DNA from: Hortaea werneckii
Taxonomy: Eukaryota; Ascomycota; Dothideomycetes; Mycosphaerellales; Teratosphaeriaceae
Length of the DNA: 64,000 bases
NCBI GenBank assembly: GCA_037044905.1
Contig: JBAOKB010000173.1
Span: 594,031 to 658,030 of the forward strand
Direction: 5' to 3'
The position numbers were made by a program, and so were the translations under genes. The notes below the pieces were generated by a model, which saw only the letters and a list, made by a program, of their open reading frames with translations, was not told the DNA's origin and ran no database searches. Positions 52,426-63,151 of this stretch are shown here, one piece after another; within the stretch, counting starts at the first letter, position 1; every line of letters begins with the position of its first letter.

Positions 52426-53022
52426 CTAAAACTCCAAGGTGCACGCTCCCTTTGCCTTATTCCCGGCTTCTGCAAATTCCAACAGTATCTTACTGGACAG
52501 GCTGTGCAACCTTTCGGAATGTTGGCGTGCAAGCATTGCATGAAGGCAGTGATAGAAGTCGAACTTCAGGACATCTATGCTGAAAGCAAAGTTGCAATGC
52601 TCCGGCGGTGCGGTTCGAGCGGCAACGTGCGGATGAGTGAGGGTTGCGGCGAACTTTGCGATTTGATCCCAGGCTAAGTAGCGGTTGACATGGATCCGAA
52701 AGGTCAACATCCTACCAACTCCCGGGGCTGCCCTAGGAATCCGACCGAGCGATAAACAAAACTCTTGGACATCCATGTTGCGGCTGTGTACCGTGATGCG
52801 GGAAGTACAACTCAATGGCAGACTGGTATATACCGGCCCATACTCTTCCCGCAGCTGATGACATGTCTCTGCCAAGGGCGAGGTCGTGGTGAGGACAAAG
52901 TCATGGGCGAAGATGATTACTTCTTTAGTGTTGCAGGCCACATATTCGTAAATGCGGTTCCGAAGCTCTGGGGGAAGATGGAGCAGATCGCACCGCCTTT
53001 CGACGCGGTTGCAAGGCAACAT
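52426..53022 (-). CDS. 2EXR/F-box-like fungal protein
   Basis: From the ATG at 53022 (MLPCNRVERRCDLLHLPPEL) the frame gives 198 residues; an upstream in-frame ATG at 53127 would add 35 hydrophobic residues that are less likely. Residues about 14-25 read LLHLPPELRNRIYEYV, the hallmark of the large 2EXR/F-box-like family of ascomycetes, followed after about 25 residues by SPLAETCHQLREEYGPVYTS, the usual L..TCRQLR.E motif. A later segment, FRIHVNRYLAWDQIAKFAAT, and an H-rich loop complete the fold. Members occur in tens of copies per genome and mostly have no known role. The gene is single-exon and looks intact. Confidence 0.7.
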   Translation of the reverse strand: MLPCNRVERRCDLLHLPPELRNRIYEYVACNTKEVIIFAHDFVLTTTSPLAETCHQLREEYGPVYTSLPLSCTSRITVHSRNMDVQEFCLSLGRIPRAAPGVGRMLTFRIHVNRYLAWDQIAKFAATLTHPHVAARTAPPEHCNFAFSIDVLKFDFYHCLHAMLARQHSERLHSLSSKILLEFAEAGNKAKGACTLEF

Positions 53023-53127
53023 GGTGTTGAACGACAGACTGATATTAACGTCTAAATGGAGGCTGATCAAAGGCTGCAGTAATATGGGAAGGAAACCAGA
53101 TAATAGGTCTGTGGACGGCAAAATCAT

Positions 53128-54398
53128 TTGCTTGGCTGCTTACACGTGCATGCCGAGCAGTACAATTGTAAGAGACCGGCAGTAGATTAGCTTGCCGATC
53201 AGCGCTTAGCTTTTTCTGAGCTCCGGAAAACAATCGATCTGCTTTCGTCAAACGAGAGCGAACTTTCTTGATAGAAGTTGTTCGTGCCTGCGAAGTTGGG
53301 CTCTTTACATGTATGTTGCGTTTCCGTTATCTCTCATGTGAAAGCGCTCAGCGAGGGAAGACCGTCATTTGCAATGCTTTTTGATGATCTTCAGCGGAAG
53401 TAGTATCCTCTCAAAAGTATCTGGCACCCCTATGGCTTCGTCTCATCGAGCGACCGGCGATTTCAGACGCATCAAGGAATGCATGTAGGGGATAATTGTC
53501 CGTTGCGCATGAATAGCTGTCGTACCGCAAGACGAACAACGCATCCAGTCGTAATAAACCATGCTCGTAGAGCCAAACCGATCGACAAGATCAAAACATC
53601 CCAAACCCTTGCACTGGTGGATGCTTGTCGGGGCCGGCCGATTGAGACACTTCTTAAGGCTCGGTGTTCGCTCAGTTCCCTCTGTTCTAACGTTTCTGGC
53701 TGAATGCTATGGAGTTGTCTTTCGGCCAAGAAGCCCCTGACAACTGCCAGCTCCCAGCTGACGGCGGAGTTTAGGCATACCGAATACGTGAGAGCAGGAG
53801 GTGGAGCGATTGCGCCACATACAGTACGAACGATGAGTTTGGGAACGATTGCAATGGGGAAAACTAGGTGGTTGATCACACGAAGACTCGCAATGGCAGA
53901 ATGCAAACGACAACGGCTGTTGTGAGCGCCTCGCCGTCCGAGCCAGCTCGAGAGTTACACACCTAATGGACGAGATGATGTGGCCTACCAGCAGGATGTT
54001 TTTGCCCCTGTAGTGCTGCAGGTAGGTATGCGGAAGCGAACTATGACCATTGTCGCAGAGCTAGATTCACTGAACGATGATCGCGAAGAGTACCTCTATA
54101 CTAAACCGAGCCCTAAAAGGCAGAAAGGCAGGGATTTTTCCGCACCGGTCTAAGCTTGGCTTTGAAGCTATTAAGAGCCTTACGTTGTGCGTTTAACGAT
54201 CACCGCGACAGTTTCCTCGCCGCCTTGCGCCCCCTCCTGTTCGACCATAGCTCTTTTACTTTAGGAGGCTGAATCGTACTCTGCTGAGGTACTGCACAAT
54301 CTGCTACCACAATCGTGTAACCCCGTCTCGATCTCTCGGCGAGGGCCTTCAGAGCTCCAACGAACTCGAATGTACGTAAAGCGAGTACACCTCTGAAA
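53128..54398. other. stretch without a supported gene
   Basis: A minus frame at 53472-53906 (144 codons: VINHLVFPIAIVPKLIVRTV, VLILSIGLALRAWFITTGCV) is hydrophobic in two places, but its antisense frames are equally open. I do not count it as a gene. Confidence 0.4.
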
Positions 54399-54695
54399 AT
54401 GTCAGAATACCTTGTGCATTTCTGTGTCTACAAAGGACGTATGACTGTAACGTACATGGCCAAGGGACGACTTGCTAGAGGACAGAACTTGCAATTCTGT
54501 GTAGACGAGACAGGAATGCTATATCCTTTCGCTGCAATGTGGGTTCATCATAAAGAAGTGTTAGAGAACGAATGCAGCTTTCGCGATGTTGTTGAAAAGA
54601 TACTAAAAGTTCGCCGTTCCAAACCACACATGTTAGCCACTCAGCACTCCAGTAAGCATTCAAGGTGCTCAGTGAAAGCGTCCATAGTAATCTAA
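54399..54695 (+). CDS. small hypothetical protein
   Basis: An ATG-started frame of 98 codons. The first 72 residues, MSEYLVHFCVYKGRMTVTYM, LARGQNLQFCVDETGMLYPF and VLENECSFRDVVEKILKVRR, have the alternating pattern of a small alpha/beta domain. The last 25 are Ser/Lys-rich. I recognise no family and no neighbour supports it. Confidence 0.35.
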   Translation: MSEYLVHFCVYKGRMTVTYMAKGRLARGQNLQFCVDETGMLYPFAAMWVHHKEVLENECSFRDVVEKILKVRRSKPHMLATQHSSKHSRCSVKASIVI

Positions 54696-55335
54696 CATGT
54701 CCAGGGCGAGGTGCAAACAAAGACCTTGCGTGGTAGGTCCATTGTGATATGTCATTCAATGAGTCAGACGATTGTATTGGTCCTCGGCTACATGTCTAGA
54801 TGGTCAACTAGTCAAGGTGCTATAGCTCTCCGCTACGCTAAGCTTACATAGTATGGAGGACACGCCCGTTGATCTTGTCAGCATGGAATCGCACAACTTC
54901 CCGCCATTAGCAACGCTTTGCATGTGGACTTGAAAATGAGCACATTGCGGGAGATGACGGTATGGTGTGAAACCGGACCGCTGACTGGTGCGACGACACA
55001 CTGAAGACTGAGCATGACGCCTTCAGATCTTGTTGGCCTATTAATCATTGATTAGAGGCGGTCCATTCGTCGCAGCTCTTTCTTGCGCACGACTGGACTG
55101 AGAATTTCTAGCATCTGTCTCGCATATCGTCCATCTGCTGCATGACAGAGGTCGCTCTTGCTCGGGAACGCATCTATACCGATAGTCGGATCTCGAAGAA
55201 ACGAAAGGCGTAGTGGGTCATGGAGTCTTTGCCATTCGAGAGTCGGCATTAGCGAACAACAATCGAACTGTGCAGAGGGTTTCGCTTGTCGACCCTGCGG
55301 CTTAGCATGGTAAGACCGTGTGGAAAAAGTCAGAA
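54696..55335. other. stretch without a supported gene
   Basis: Only short frames. It ends at a C homopolymer. Confidence 0.4.
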
Positions 55336-55363
55336 CCCCCCCCCCCCCCCCCCCCCCCCCCCC
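55336..55363. repeat. poly-C tract (28 nt)
   Basis: Uninterrupted C run about 530 bases upstream of the JmjC-type gene. Confidence 0.9.
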
Positions 55364-55560
55364 GGCCTCCCTTCTCGTTCAGAGAGTCTTCAGTTTTGAG
55401 AGTAGAATACCATGTGTGCTTCACGAATCGGCATTGCTCTTGGTAGCTATGGTACCCGGGCAAAGGCTTGTTGTTTCTATACTCTACAAGACTCGTTCCT
55501 GTTGGAGAATGCGACCGAAAGCATCAAAGCATCTCCCTGAACATACATACGGGGGTCCGG

Positions 55561-55755
55561 CACGAACTGCACGAATTGCACGAACTGCACGAATTGCACG
55601 AATTGCACGAATTGCACGAATTGCACGAATTGCACGAATTGCACGAATTGCACGAATTGCACGAATTGCACGAATTGCACGAATTGCACGAATTGCACGA
55701 ATTGCACGAATCGCACGAATTGCACGAATCGCACAAATCGCACGAATCGCACATG
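55561..55755. repeat. 9-bp minisatellite (ACGAATTGC)n
   Basis: About 21 head-to-tail copies of ACGAATTGC with scattered T/C changes (GAACTGC, GAATCGC) at both edges and a homogeneous core. The period is a multiple of three and lacks stops, so several frames are open across it: (RIA)n and (ELH)n on +, (FVQ)n and (SCN)n on -. These are repeat artefacts. It ends about 135 bases before the ATG of the JmjC-type gene. Confidence 0.95.
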
Positions 55756-55889
55756 TTACACACGATGCACGGGCCGCACAACGCTGGTCTTCTTTGCGGA
55801 TAGCACGTCCCCTCTTCTCCGTTTGCCCGCGCTTGCTAAATCATTCACACCATGGAAACGGCCTTTTGGCATGCCTTCGATTCCAGAAG

Positions 55890-57340
55890 ATGGGAAAAGG
55901 GCCACGACAGCGTTCTGCTTTCTGCAGAAGATGCCAACGGAATGTGGCGATAGCCGAAGGTATCGCTCGACACGAGAGGCAAGAGCACGCATCCTGCGAA
56001 GCTCAGGGATGCACGTGGACCGGTCTGAAAATTGAGCGCGATGAGCACCGTAAGATGCACAGTCCCACCCACCTTCTATCCACGCTCGAAGAGGTTCTGG
56101 AGCGTGTAGACCTCCTCCTCCCCGCAGAATGGCCGGACAAGCTGCTCGGTCTCCGTAATCTGCGTGCGCCTGAAGGAAAGCCTTGCTGGGCCGACGAGGG
56201 GCCTTTAGCGGACCGGCCACACCAAGTAATAAAACAAGATCTTTACAGCGTGTGTGTTCCTGGAACTGAAGTGATGCGGTGCCTGCTGAAACAGTCGGTG
56301 AGCACAACGGCCCCCCTACAGGTGAGATCGTCCCCTTCCAAACCCTCGTTCTCCTTCCACCCAAGTCACACCAGAAGCTCATTCCGCGCACAAAGGGCGA
56401 ATACTATAGGTCTGGGGAGCTCTCTGGTCGTGAAACGTTTTTCGATGATTTGTTTGACTTCAGCACTGGCGTCGAGTACAGTGACTGTCCAATGAAGCTT
56501 TTCAACCTGCCAATGGATGATGTGTTCGGTGAGAGCAAGTCAGGCGAGTACAGGGCTAGATGTCAGAGTCACATCGTGGACCTGTTTGAAGATGCCGGCT
56601 CGGCAAGTTTTGGGCCGCTCACGGCCAACTTGATGCCTCGCGGTGCCATTGCAGAACTTCATCACGATAGCTCCCCGGGGATCTCCACAGCTTGTGCCCA
56701 AGGCAACGAAGCCGAGATCGCCGAGCGCCCGCCAGTGAAACTCTGGCTCATCTATCCACATCATCAGATAGGCCCACTAGGCACCTACCAAGCTCGTAGG
56801 GATGACGACACTGAGGCACACCGGAATTGCCTAGAGCAGATGTCCGAAGGCGGTTTCTGGTTGCAACGGCACGGCGAGAGTGTGTACATGCCACCCTGGG
56901 TTCCGCATTCAACTCTCACGCTCCGTAATTCCTATCTGGTGGGACAGCAATTCTACATGCCCGCTGGCCATTGGTTGGACCGAGAGATGAATAGCTTGTG
57001 GGCCGAATGTCAAAGCGATATCGATCGTGCCGACAATGGCGAGCCGCAGCTACGACTGCTCGAAAACATGAAGAAGGTGTTTGCAGTTCGGTCCCCATCT
57101 GAAGAAGAGGTGAGAGCCTGGATGGAGCATGTGCTCTTTTTAAAAGAGGCATTCGGCCTTTGTTCGACACTATCCCCACAGATCCGTCAACACGCCATTT
57201 CTGCCTGGGCACCACACACTGCATCTCCCGAAAACTGCGTCATGTGCCGCGTGCTCTTGTGTTCGGAAGCCTCCGGTCTCTCCGGCTCAAAGCACACAAA
57301 GTATCACCTCAGTGATATTTGGCGAACTTTGAGGAAATGA
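55890..57340 (+). CDS. JmjC-type oxygenase with two N-terminal C2H2 fingers
   Basis: The ATG at 55890 opens MGKGPRQRSAFCRRCQRNVA. Two fingers follow: C-x2-C-x12-H-x4-H (residues about 12-32) and C-x4-C-x11-H-x3-H (about 36-56). The text then runs through LLSTLEEVLERVDLLLPAEW. A change of frame near 56240-56330 leads into the frame ending at 57340; a short intron (for instance GTGTTC...AAACAG) fits, but the exact sites are unsure. The second part has LMPRGAIAELHHDSSPG (HxD iron ligands), KLWLIYP (probable 2-oxoglutarate contact) and ESVYMPPWVPHSTLTL (distal His), the order of a JmjC/cupin dioxygenase, then a helical tail. JmjC enzymes hydroxylate or demethylate proteins; the substrate here is unknown, and histones are only one option. 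Iron ligands are intact. Total about 460 residues. Confidence 0.7.
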
Positions 57341-58024
57341 AATCTTCCGCAAGGAATGCCTAGAGCCGTCAGGGCGCATATTTGATCCTGCCAGACGTCA
57401 AGAGTTGCACGCCCGTCAACGCGTGTTTGCTTCGACATTGGCGGCCCGTATCCTACTGCAGTGTTGCTGGCGGAGGGATCATGTACGAACGAATATAAAT
57501 GATGCGTTATCCAGCGCTTCCAGTACATCCGCCGAACAAGAGCGTCCGACGAATGCAAGCGCGAAACAATACCTGTCACGCCAACGTGCGCTTGGCAGCA
57601 TTGAAGCGATTGATCATTCCACGGCGCCGCCAAAGTCCCGTAACATTAGAGGTTTAACGACGGGGCTTGATGGGTTGTAGTGAGATGTGCGAGCCGACCT
57701 CAAATACAGGACTAAGTAGGATCAGACGAGCAACTCATACGTTGCTGGAACCGGCATCCAACTTCGCCGTTCAGACTTCGGGACGAGTTCTTTCATATTG
57801 TTTTCTATCACTGTTTCACATTTGCTCCGCTCAGTCTTTGCCAATTAAGCTAGGTCCCCGAAGTGGTAGATATACCAAAGCGCACATGTTCCACTGATCC
57901 AGTTGCTGCGCTCTAATTGCCTTTTTCCGCTGAAGCCAGAAAATTCATGGCTGCACATACCACTCTCCGGACAACCACTCAAAAGACGACAATGGTGCAG
58001 CCGCCATACCTCACAGCTTTCGGT
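57341..58024. other. intergenic
   Basis: Convergent gap between the JmjC-type gene (+) and the Zn2Cys6-acetyltransferase gene (-). Short frames only. Confidence 0.5.
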
Positions 58025-59508
58025 TCAGAAAAAGCCCCGTGATCGGGATGAATGACACCTTTTTCCTATCCAGTCAGAACCATTCCACATTTCCCGTAGC
58101 ATCGCGTCGTTCTGCTCCTGAATCTCAGGATGATGTCGGTCAACGTGAGGGCCAGGTTCGATACGCCGACGAAGTCGGGCGGGTTTACCAGCTACTACTG
58201 TGTAGTCTTTAACGTCCTGTGAAGTGCTTATCAGGCGCAAGACGCTAAGTAAGAGAGTTGTCGGTAGAGACTAACCGTTGCCACCACAGAACCAGCACCT
58301 ACTGTAGCCCCTTTTCCGATTTTCCTGTATGGCAAGATCACAACGTCACCGCCGATGAAACAGTCTTCTCCAATCTGTATTGCGCCACCTCGTACGGGGC
58401 CTTGGCCGCCATTGCGTACTGATGGATCAATACTAGGTGTTATCCCGTAGAACTTGACGTTTGGTCCCACGATGGTTCGAGCGCCGATGCTGATTTCACA
58501 AGCGTCCTGCATATGACATCCAGATTGAATGACGACACTGTCTCCGAGGACCACGTTATATCCATAGTCACAGGTGAAAGGCGATTCGACGACCGTACCT
58601 TGTCCAATACGGCCTCGCGGACCAGTATAAGGCTCACGACTGTCAGTGTACCACTTCTTGGTCGTGGGCTCCACGATAGCGCAAAAAAGACGATGGCGCT
58701 CCTCAAAGCTGAGATGCGCAGAGCTCCTCGCTCCAGAGTTGTATTCTTCCAGAGCTCTTTTGCACTGCTGTCGATTTTGCATTAACGCCTGATCATGATT
58801 GGAAAAGGGTTCGCCGAGAAGCATTTTCTCTTTCTCAGTTTTTGGGACTTGCTGGCCATTCGGAAGAGTCTTCAGCAACTCCTGGATTGACGGCAAAGAT
58901 AGCCGTTCGCAGTGCGCAAAGGCTGGTAAATCTGAAAGTTTCGCAGGCAGCAATATCAACCCGTTCCTAGCAGGCGCTGCCGGCGACATTCTAGACCAGT
59001 TTGCTCGTATGTCTTGCGGACATCTGGTTAAGGTTTGATTGACGGGGAAGGACGTTTGTGGCTGATGATGATCGGATTGATGGTCGGATTGTATCGTTCG
59101 GCCAAAATCAGAATCCGACCCTCGCCATGATTTGGGGAGCAGGCAGGGGGCCTTAGACATCGAGTCTCTGGCCGTTGAAGGTGACCTTTCGATAGTACTC
59201 AGGGGCTTCAGCTCGTTCCATTCGCACAACGTTTCTTTAAATTCGCATTCAGCGCAAATAGGCTTTCGCTCATCGCATTTCTTCTTTCGAGCGCGGCACG
59301 TAAGACACCCAGTCTTCGTTCGTCCGTTAAATCTACGCTTCCGCCGCCTGGGATCGCCCAATGGAGGAGGACTGGGGCGTTTGTGCTGTCGATGCGATGA
59401 ATCGTTTACCGATGAAGACGGCGAACCTTGAACGATTTGAGGCGGCACCTGAGAAGCATCCTGATCTTGTGATGGCGTCAGTATCGGCTCATGCAGCGGT
59501 GAGCACAC
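58025..59508 (-). CDS. Zn2Cys6 domain fused to maltose-acetyltransferase-like domain
   Basis: Two exons (58276-59508 and 58025-58216) join in phase 0 across a 59-nt intron (GTTAGT...CTGATAAG...CACAG) to 474 residues. Residues 68-95 are a complete Zn2Cys6 cluster (GCLTCRARKKKCDERKPICA and ECEFKETLCEW), preceded by a basic run RRRKRRF. After a Ser-rich linker, residues about 225-280 match the maltose O-acetyltransferase N-terminal domain (EKMLLGEPFSNHDQALMQNR). Residues 295-440 form a left-handed beta helix of hexapeptide repeats (FTCDYGYNVVLGDSVVIQSG, CEISIGARTIVGPN, EDCFIGGDVVILPYRKIGKG, VGAGSVV) and end YTVVAGKPARLRRRIE. The catalytic His of LacA/Maa enzymes (THP) is not seen: the site reads YGITPSIDPS. 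Such fusions are known in fungi, but their role is unclear. It may be a regulator whose sugar-enzyme domain has become a sensor; that is inference. Confidence 0.85.
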
Positions 59509-60693
59509 CTGCCGCTCTGCATGCGCTTGAGTATGCTTCTGAGCGTGAGATTCATCTTCGTCTCTGAGGTAACGCCTTAAAGACTCTTCAAATTCTGTTA
59601 TGACCTTCGAAGGAGGCTCCGAGAGCTTTCTGCTGCTGTCATTCCGAGTAGATGGTGACTGTTCACGAAAGATGATTAGCGGATATCAGACGTTATAGAG
59701 GATAAAGAGTTTTACCCACGGACTCCTGTCGGTTTCCTAACCGCCGAATCGGATTGGACATTGGCTTCGGTGAAGCCTAAGAGGGTATTGTTGCTTCGGC
59801 TCATAACCAAACCGGGATCGATGAGCCTCTGCGGCGGTCGATGGGTGGTTCAATTCGTTAGGTCGGCGGTGGTGCCGTCCAAATTGAAGCGATCTGGACC
59901 GACAGATCTGGTTACCTGCGATATCCAGAAGAAGCGGAAGGGACTGCGGCCTGGTGGCTGTGTACTAGTTGCGGGGAGTGATGGGCCACGCTGTGTATTG
60001 CGCCTTCTGAACCGTGAGGCGGATATCGGCCAGGAAGAGAGCTACATAGTAGATTCGGTAGCGACAGTCGCCTCCGAGCAAGTCCATGTCTCACTCAAGT
60101 TGGACATCTCCCGGAACGTCGGCGAATTGCTGGCACTACCCGGACCAACTCAACAGCCGCAGGCCAAAGCAGGGGAGAGCGAAGATGCGCAAGCGGGATG
60201 GAGGGAAGCCCAAAACCCACGCGGAAGACCGGGACGCCCCATTTTTATTGGCTCGCTTGGACTTTGGAGCGCTTAATCGCCTGGAGAGGGCGGAAGATAC
60301 TCTGCTCGTTAGTCAGTACGAAATGCTTGTGTTCCCTGATATGTGACATGACGCAGGTGGCACAAACACGTTACTGGCGGCATAGAGCCCAGAGACAGGC
60401 TTGTCGCTTCGGGAAGAGGCGCGAAGAAACCTGACACGCTTGAGTAGTCGCGATAGAGACGAGTCACGACGTTACGATGCCTTCCGCAATTCAACCACAG
60501 GTCAATCGAAGGTGTACCAATCATCTAAAAGACGGTAAGACATCCGGTCTCTCGATACCGTGACCTGACCCCCTTCTTAGATCCATGGCTTTTTGCGGCG
60601 TCTGATGACAACCCCTGGGTCATACAGCTCTCCACAGAGCGCGGACAGATAAGGCTTCCAATCTATTAACGTAGGTGCTGTTACTCTGCGTGC
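59509..60693. other. stretch with one doubtful frame
   Basis: A + frame open from 59761 with first ATG at 59821 (MSLCGGRWVVQFVRSAVVPS) runs to 60276, 151 residues. It has SYIVDSVATVASEQVHVSLK, a beta-like pattern, but no known domain and no intron evidence. The rest is intergenic, holding the promoter of the Zn2Cys6 fusion gene. Confidence 0.35.
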
Positions 60694-60876
60694 CTACGGT
60701 TGCCATTGAAATCCGGGGTGCTTCCAATCCAGACCTTGAATCTCGGCTTCATCGAGACCGTCCAATTCGGCCTCAACATCTCTCCTTGCTCGTTGTTTGT
60801 TATCGACTTTCATCCAGAACAACAGAGTTATAGAGCAGATCAGAATCAAGGTGGCCGCGGCTAGGTTGAACGTCAT
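60694..60876 (-). pseudogene. MFS transporter C-terminal scrap
   Basis: A 60-codon frame reads MTFNLAAATLILICSITLLF, WMKVDNKQRARRDVE and EIQGLDWKHPGFQWQP. This is a last transmembrane helix followed by the N-K-x-R...E...L...HPxFxW tail typical of Dal5-like MFS permeases. A TAG lies a few codons upstream and no other MFS helix is seen on this strand up to 62 kb. It is a remnant, not a gene. Confidence 0.5.
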
Positions 60877-62344
60877 GAGTAGTGTCTAACCTGCCATGTC
60901 ATGGCGAATGGTCATCGTAAACATGACATATTCTAGAAATTTAGGAACATCGTGAAATTTGTACTGCCTTCGCTACGAGCAATGGATTTCCCTCTTAGGA
61001 AATGCCAAACGAAATTGGCAGCGCTAGACGAACTGTACGACAATAACTCACATGATACACCGTCGTCATCGGCAATAATGCAGAAAGCTTAATGGTACAA
61101 TCGAGGACTACAAACTGTTGCAGAATGGCGCACCGGGCTGTGGGCACCTTGCCTACGCGATCTAGACGCTGCGCACTCTCCTACGACTTGCAGCGGTTGC
61201 AGCGTTCTTTTATCTTCTTCCGATAATCATGGCTCTTCTTCAACATCAGATCCCGGCAGCGTCACTCCTATTCGTTTACCTATCCAACCGATCTTGTAGG
61301 AGATGCTACACATTGATCACGACAACTAGAAAGGAGAAGAGATACTAGCGTTCAGGCGGAGCGAGCACTTTATTATCGGTCCATAGTTGATGCTTTGGTA
61401 TTTTTACTTGGTTCTCCCAAGGCACTTTTGAACAAATATTTAACGACATTTAAATCGAAAGGTTTCATGTTAAAGCTAGTAGGATCGGCGTGGAGGGGCT
61501 GGCGACATTAGTGCATCCCTCGGGCCGATACGAAGTCTATACATTTTTGGCTGGGACTATATGCAGGGAGAAGCATCGCGGTTGTTTTTGAATTCAAAGG
61601 ACTCCTCTGGTGGCTACATCTGATTTCTTAAGAAGCCAGGCACAACATAATACTCCTTGTTCCTGTCCTGGACGCAGAACTGGCACTCGAGCTTTGTGGA
61701 GCCCCGTTTGACGCACTTTGTTGACAGCCGTCCTAGTTGACTCGAGGATTACTATGAGTCTGAAGCTCGAGCCGTTGCATCTTGACCGTTTAGAGCCTCT
61801 GCCTTCCTTGACGCAAGACCGTCTTACGTCCCTGATCAAATCCGAGGTCAATCTTCAGAGCTCGCAAGACACGGCCGACATCTCCAATCGCACGGGATCT
61901 AGAGCCACTGAAGGTGAACAAGAACCCCGCTTTCTTCGATACGAGAGACTACCAAGACCCACGAAAAGAGACACGCGGACCGACCTCAACGGCGAAAACA
62001 ATAAAGATCCGAGTCAACAATGATTCTAGAGCAGGTAAGACTCTCCCCCCCTTACGAAACACATATAGTGGAGACGAAACGTTGGAAAGCGAGCAACTTA
62101 TACGTAAAGCCACCAAGGTTGCGTCTTGAACAAATTTTACATCCAGCCGTCGTCCTATCCAAATTTACGAACGATGGACCGGGTCAATATCAAACAGGCG
62201 AGGAGGCGTGTGTAATTGATTCTCATTAGTAATGGTTACATGTCAGCAAGAGCCAAGTCGATTATGTCCTTCTGAGAAGTCGTGGGCTCGTCGAGTGGCG
62301 CATAAGAGTGCGAGTCTTTCCTGATGTTCGCAAAGTAAAATACA
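60877..62344. other. stretch with a possible small gene
   Basis: A + frame from ATG 61754 (MSLKLEPLHLDRLEPLPSLT) is open to 62023, with a neighbouring frame (61914-62129: FFDTRDYQDPRKETRGPTST) that could continue it after a splice at GAAG|GTGAACAAG near 61913. The acceptor is unclear. No domain seen. The remainder is AT-rich intergenic DNA. Confidence 0.35.
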
Positions 62345-63151
62345 ATGCAAGAGCGGAGAGCAATTCTTATCGCCTTTCTTCTCTATTATCCATTGAGCCA
62401 AGGCGCCTCGACGTGTTCACCTGAGGGAGTCTGCCGGAGAGAGTCCTCGTCTGTTGTCCATGTCTGCGCATCCGGCTACTGGCAGATGATTAGCGATCCT
62501 CACATGCAGTACCAGTGTCAGGATCATGACACGGCAGTTTCTAAAGGAGACGGAGCAGCCTCTCCTTCGACATCTGCCGTATCTTCGGATGATTCAACGG
62601 TACAGACGTCGGATGCGAGCCCACTATCAGCCGAGAGCGAGACTGGAGCGACTGGGAACTCATTTTGCACGGGCAGCCAGCTGTCGACACGGTCAGATAC
62701 GTATGGCAAGGCGACCTACCTCCCTGGGTCCAAAATGGCGTCCGTGTATGACCCCGATCCCTTAACTGCAGTTTTTAGATGTGATCTTCCTCCGCCGGAA
62801 GATGAGTTCTACGTCGCGATGTGGACGCGTTACGATCCTGATATCGTGTCGCAGCCTCAACCGCGCAATTGTGGAGACCGACTGACTGTCAGGAACCCAA
62901 CGACTGGGAAGAGTCAAAACGCAATGGTCATCGACAGATGTGCAAGTTGTGTTGGTGTCGACCATCAGACGTCTGATCCAACAACACCAGACGCTCTCGT
63001 CAATGGCGCAACCATAGATTTGAGCCCGGCCCTGTGGAACCTTCTTTTCGATGGCGCCCCTTTCAGCGTCTACGACATCGATTACGACGGTGAGACATAT
63101 GCTGGGTCGCTGGACGGGGAACCGGATACTCTAGTTGACCCTAGCTGCTGA
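62345..63151 (+). CDS. secreted RlpA/expansin-like double-psi beta-barrel protein
   Basis: A single-exon frame of 268 codons. The first 21 residues (MQERRAILIAFLLYYPLSQG) are a signal peptide. A small Cys-rich part follows (CSPEGVCRRE, VHVCASGYW, YQCQDHD), then a Ser/Thr/Asp linker of about 60 residues. Residues about 125-262 form the barrel domain: KATYLPGSKMASVYDPDP, then RNCGDRLTVRNPTTGKSQNA, MVIDRCASCVG and NGATIDLSPALWNLLFDGAP. This is the G.(A/V).DRC..C....DLSP.....L pattern of RlpA-like, barwin and expansin-type barrels. Such fungal proteins are secreted, bind polysaccharides and may loosen walls; some are effectors. The catalytic Asp pair of GH45 enzymes cannot be assigned, so hydrolysis is not implied. 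Confidence 0.8.
   Translation: MQERRAILIAFLLYYPLSQGASTCSPEGVCRRESSSVVHVCASGYWQMISDPHMQYQCQDHDTAVSKGDGAASPSTSAVSSDDSTVQTSDASPLSAESETGATGNSFCTGSQLSTRSDTYGKATYLPGSKMASVYDPDPLTAVFRCDLPPPEDEFYVAMWTRYDPDIVSQPQPRNCGDRLTVRNPTTGKSQNAMVIDRCASCVGVDHQTSDPTTPDALVNGATIDLSPALWNLLFDGAPFSVYDIDYDGETYAGSLDGEPDTLVDPSC

Noticed and set aside
53472..53906. Hydrophobic minus frame of 144 codons
   Set aside because: Antisense frames equally open, no domain, no intron continuity.
55468..55803. Long frames across the 9-bp repeat reading (ELH)n, (RIA)n, (FVQ)n
   Set aside because: They are open only because the period is nine and has no stop. The flanks show no protein-like text in these frames.
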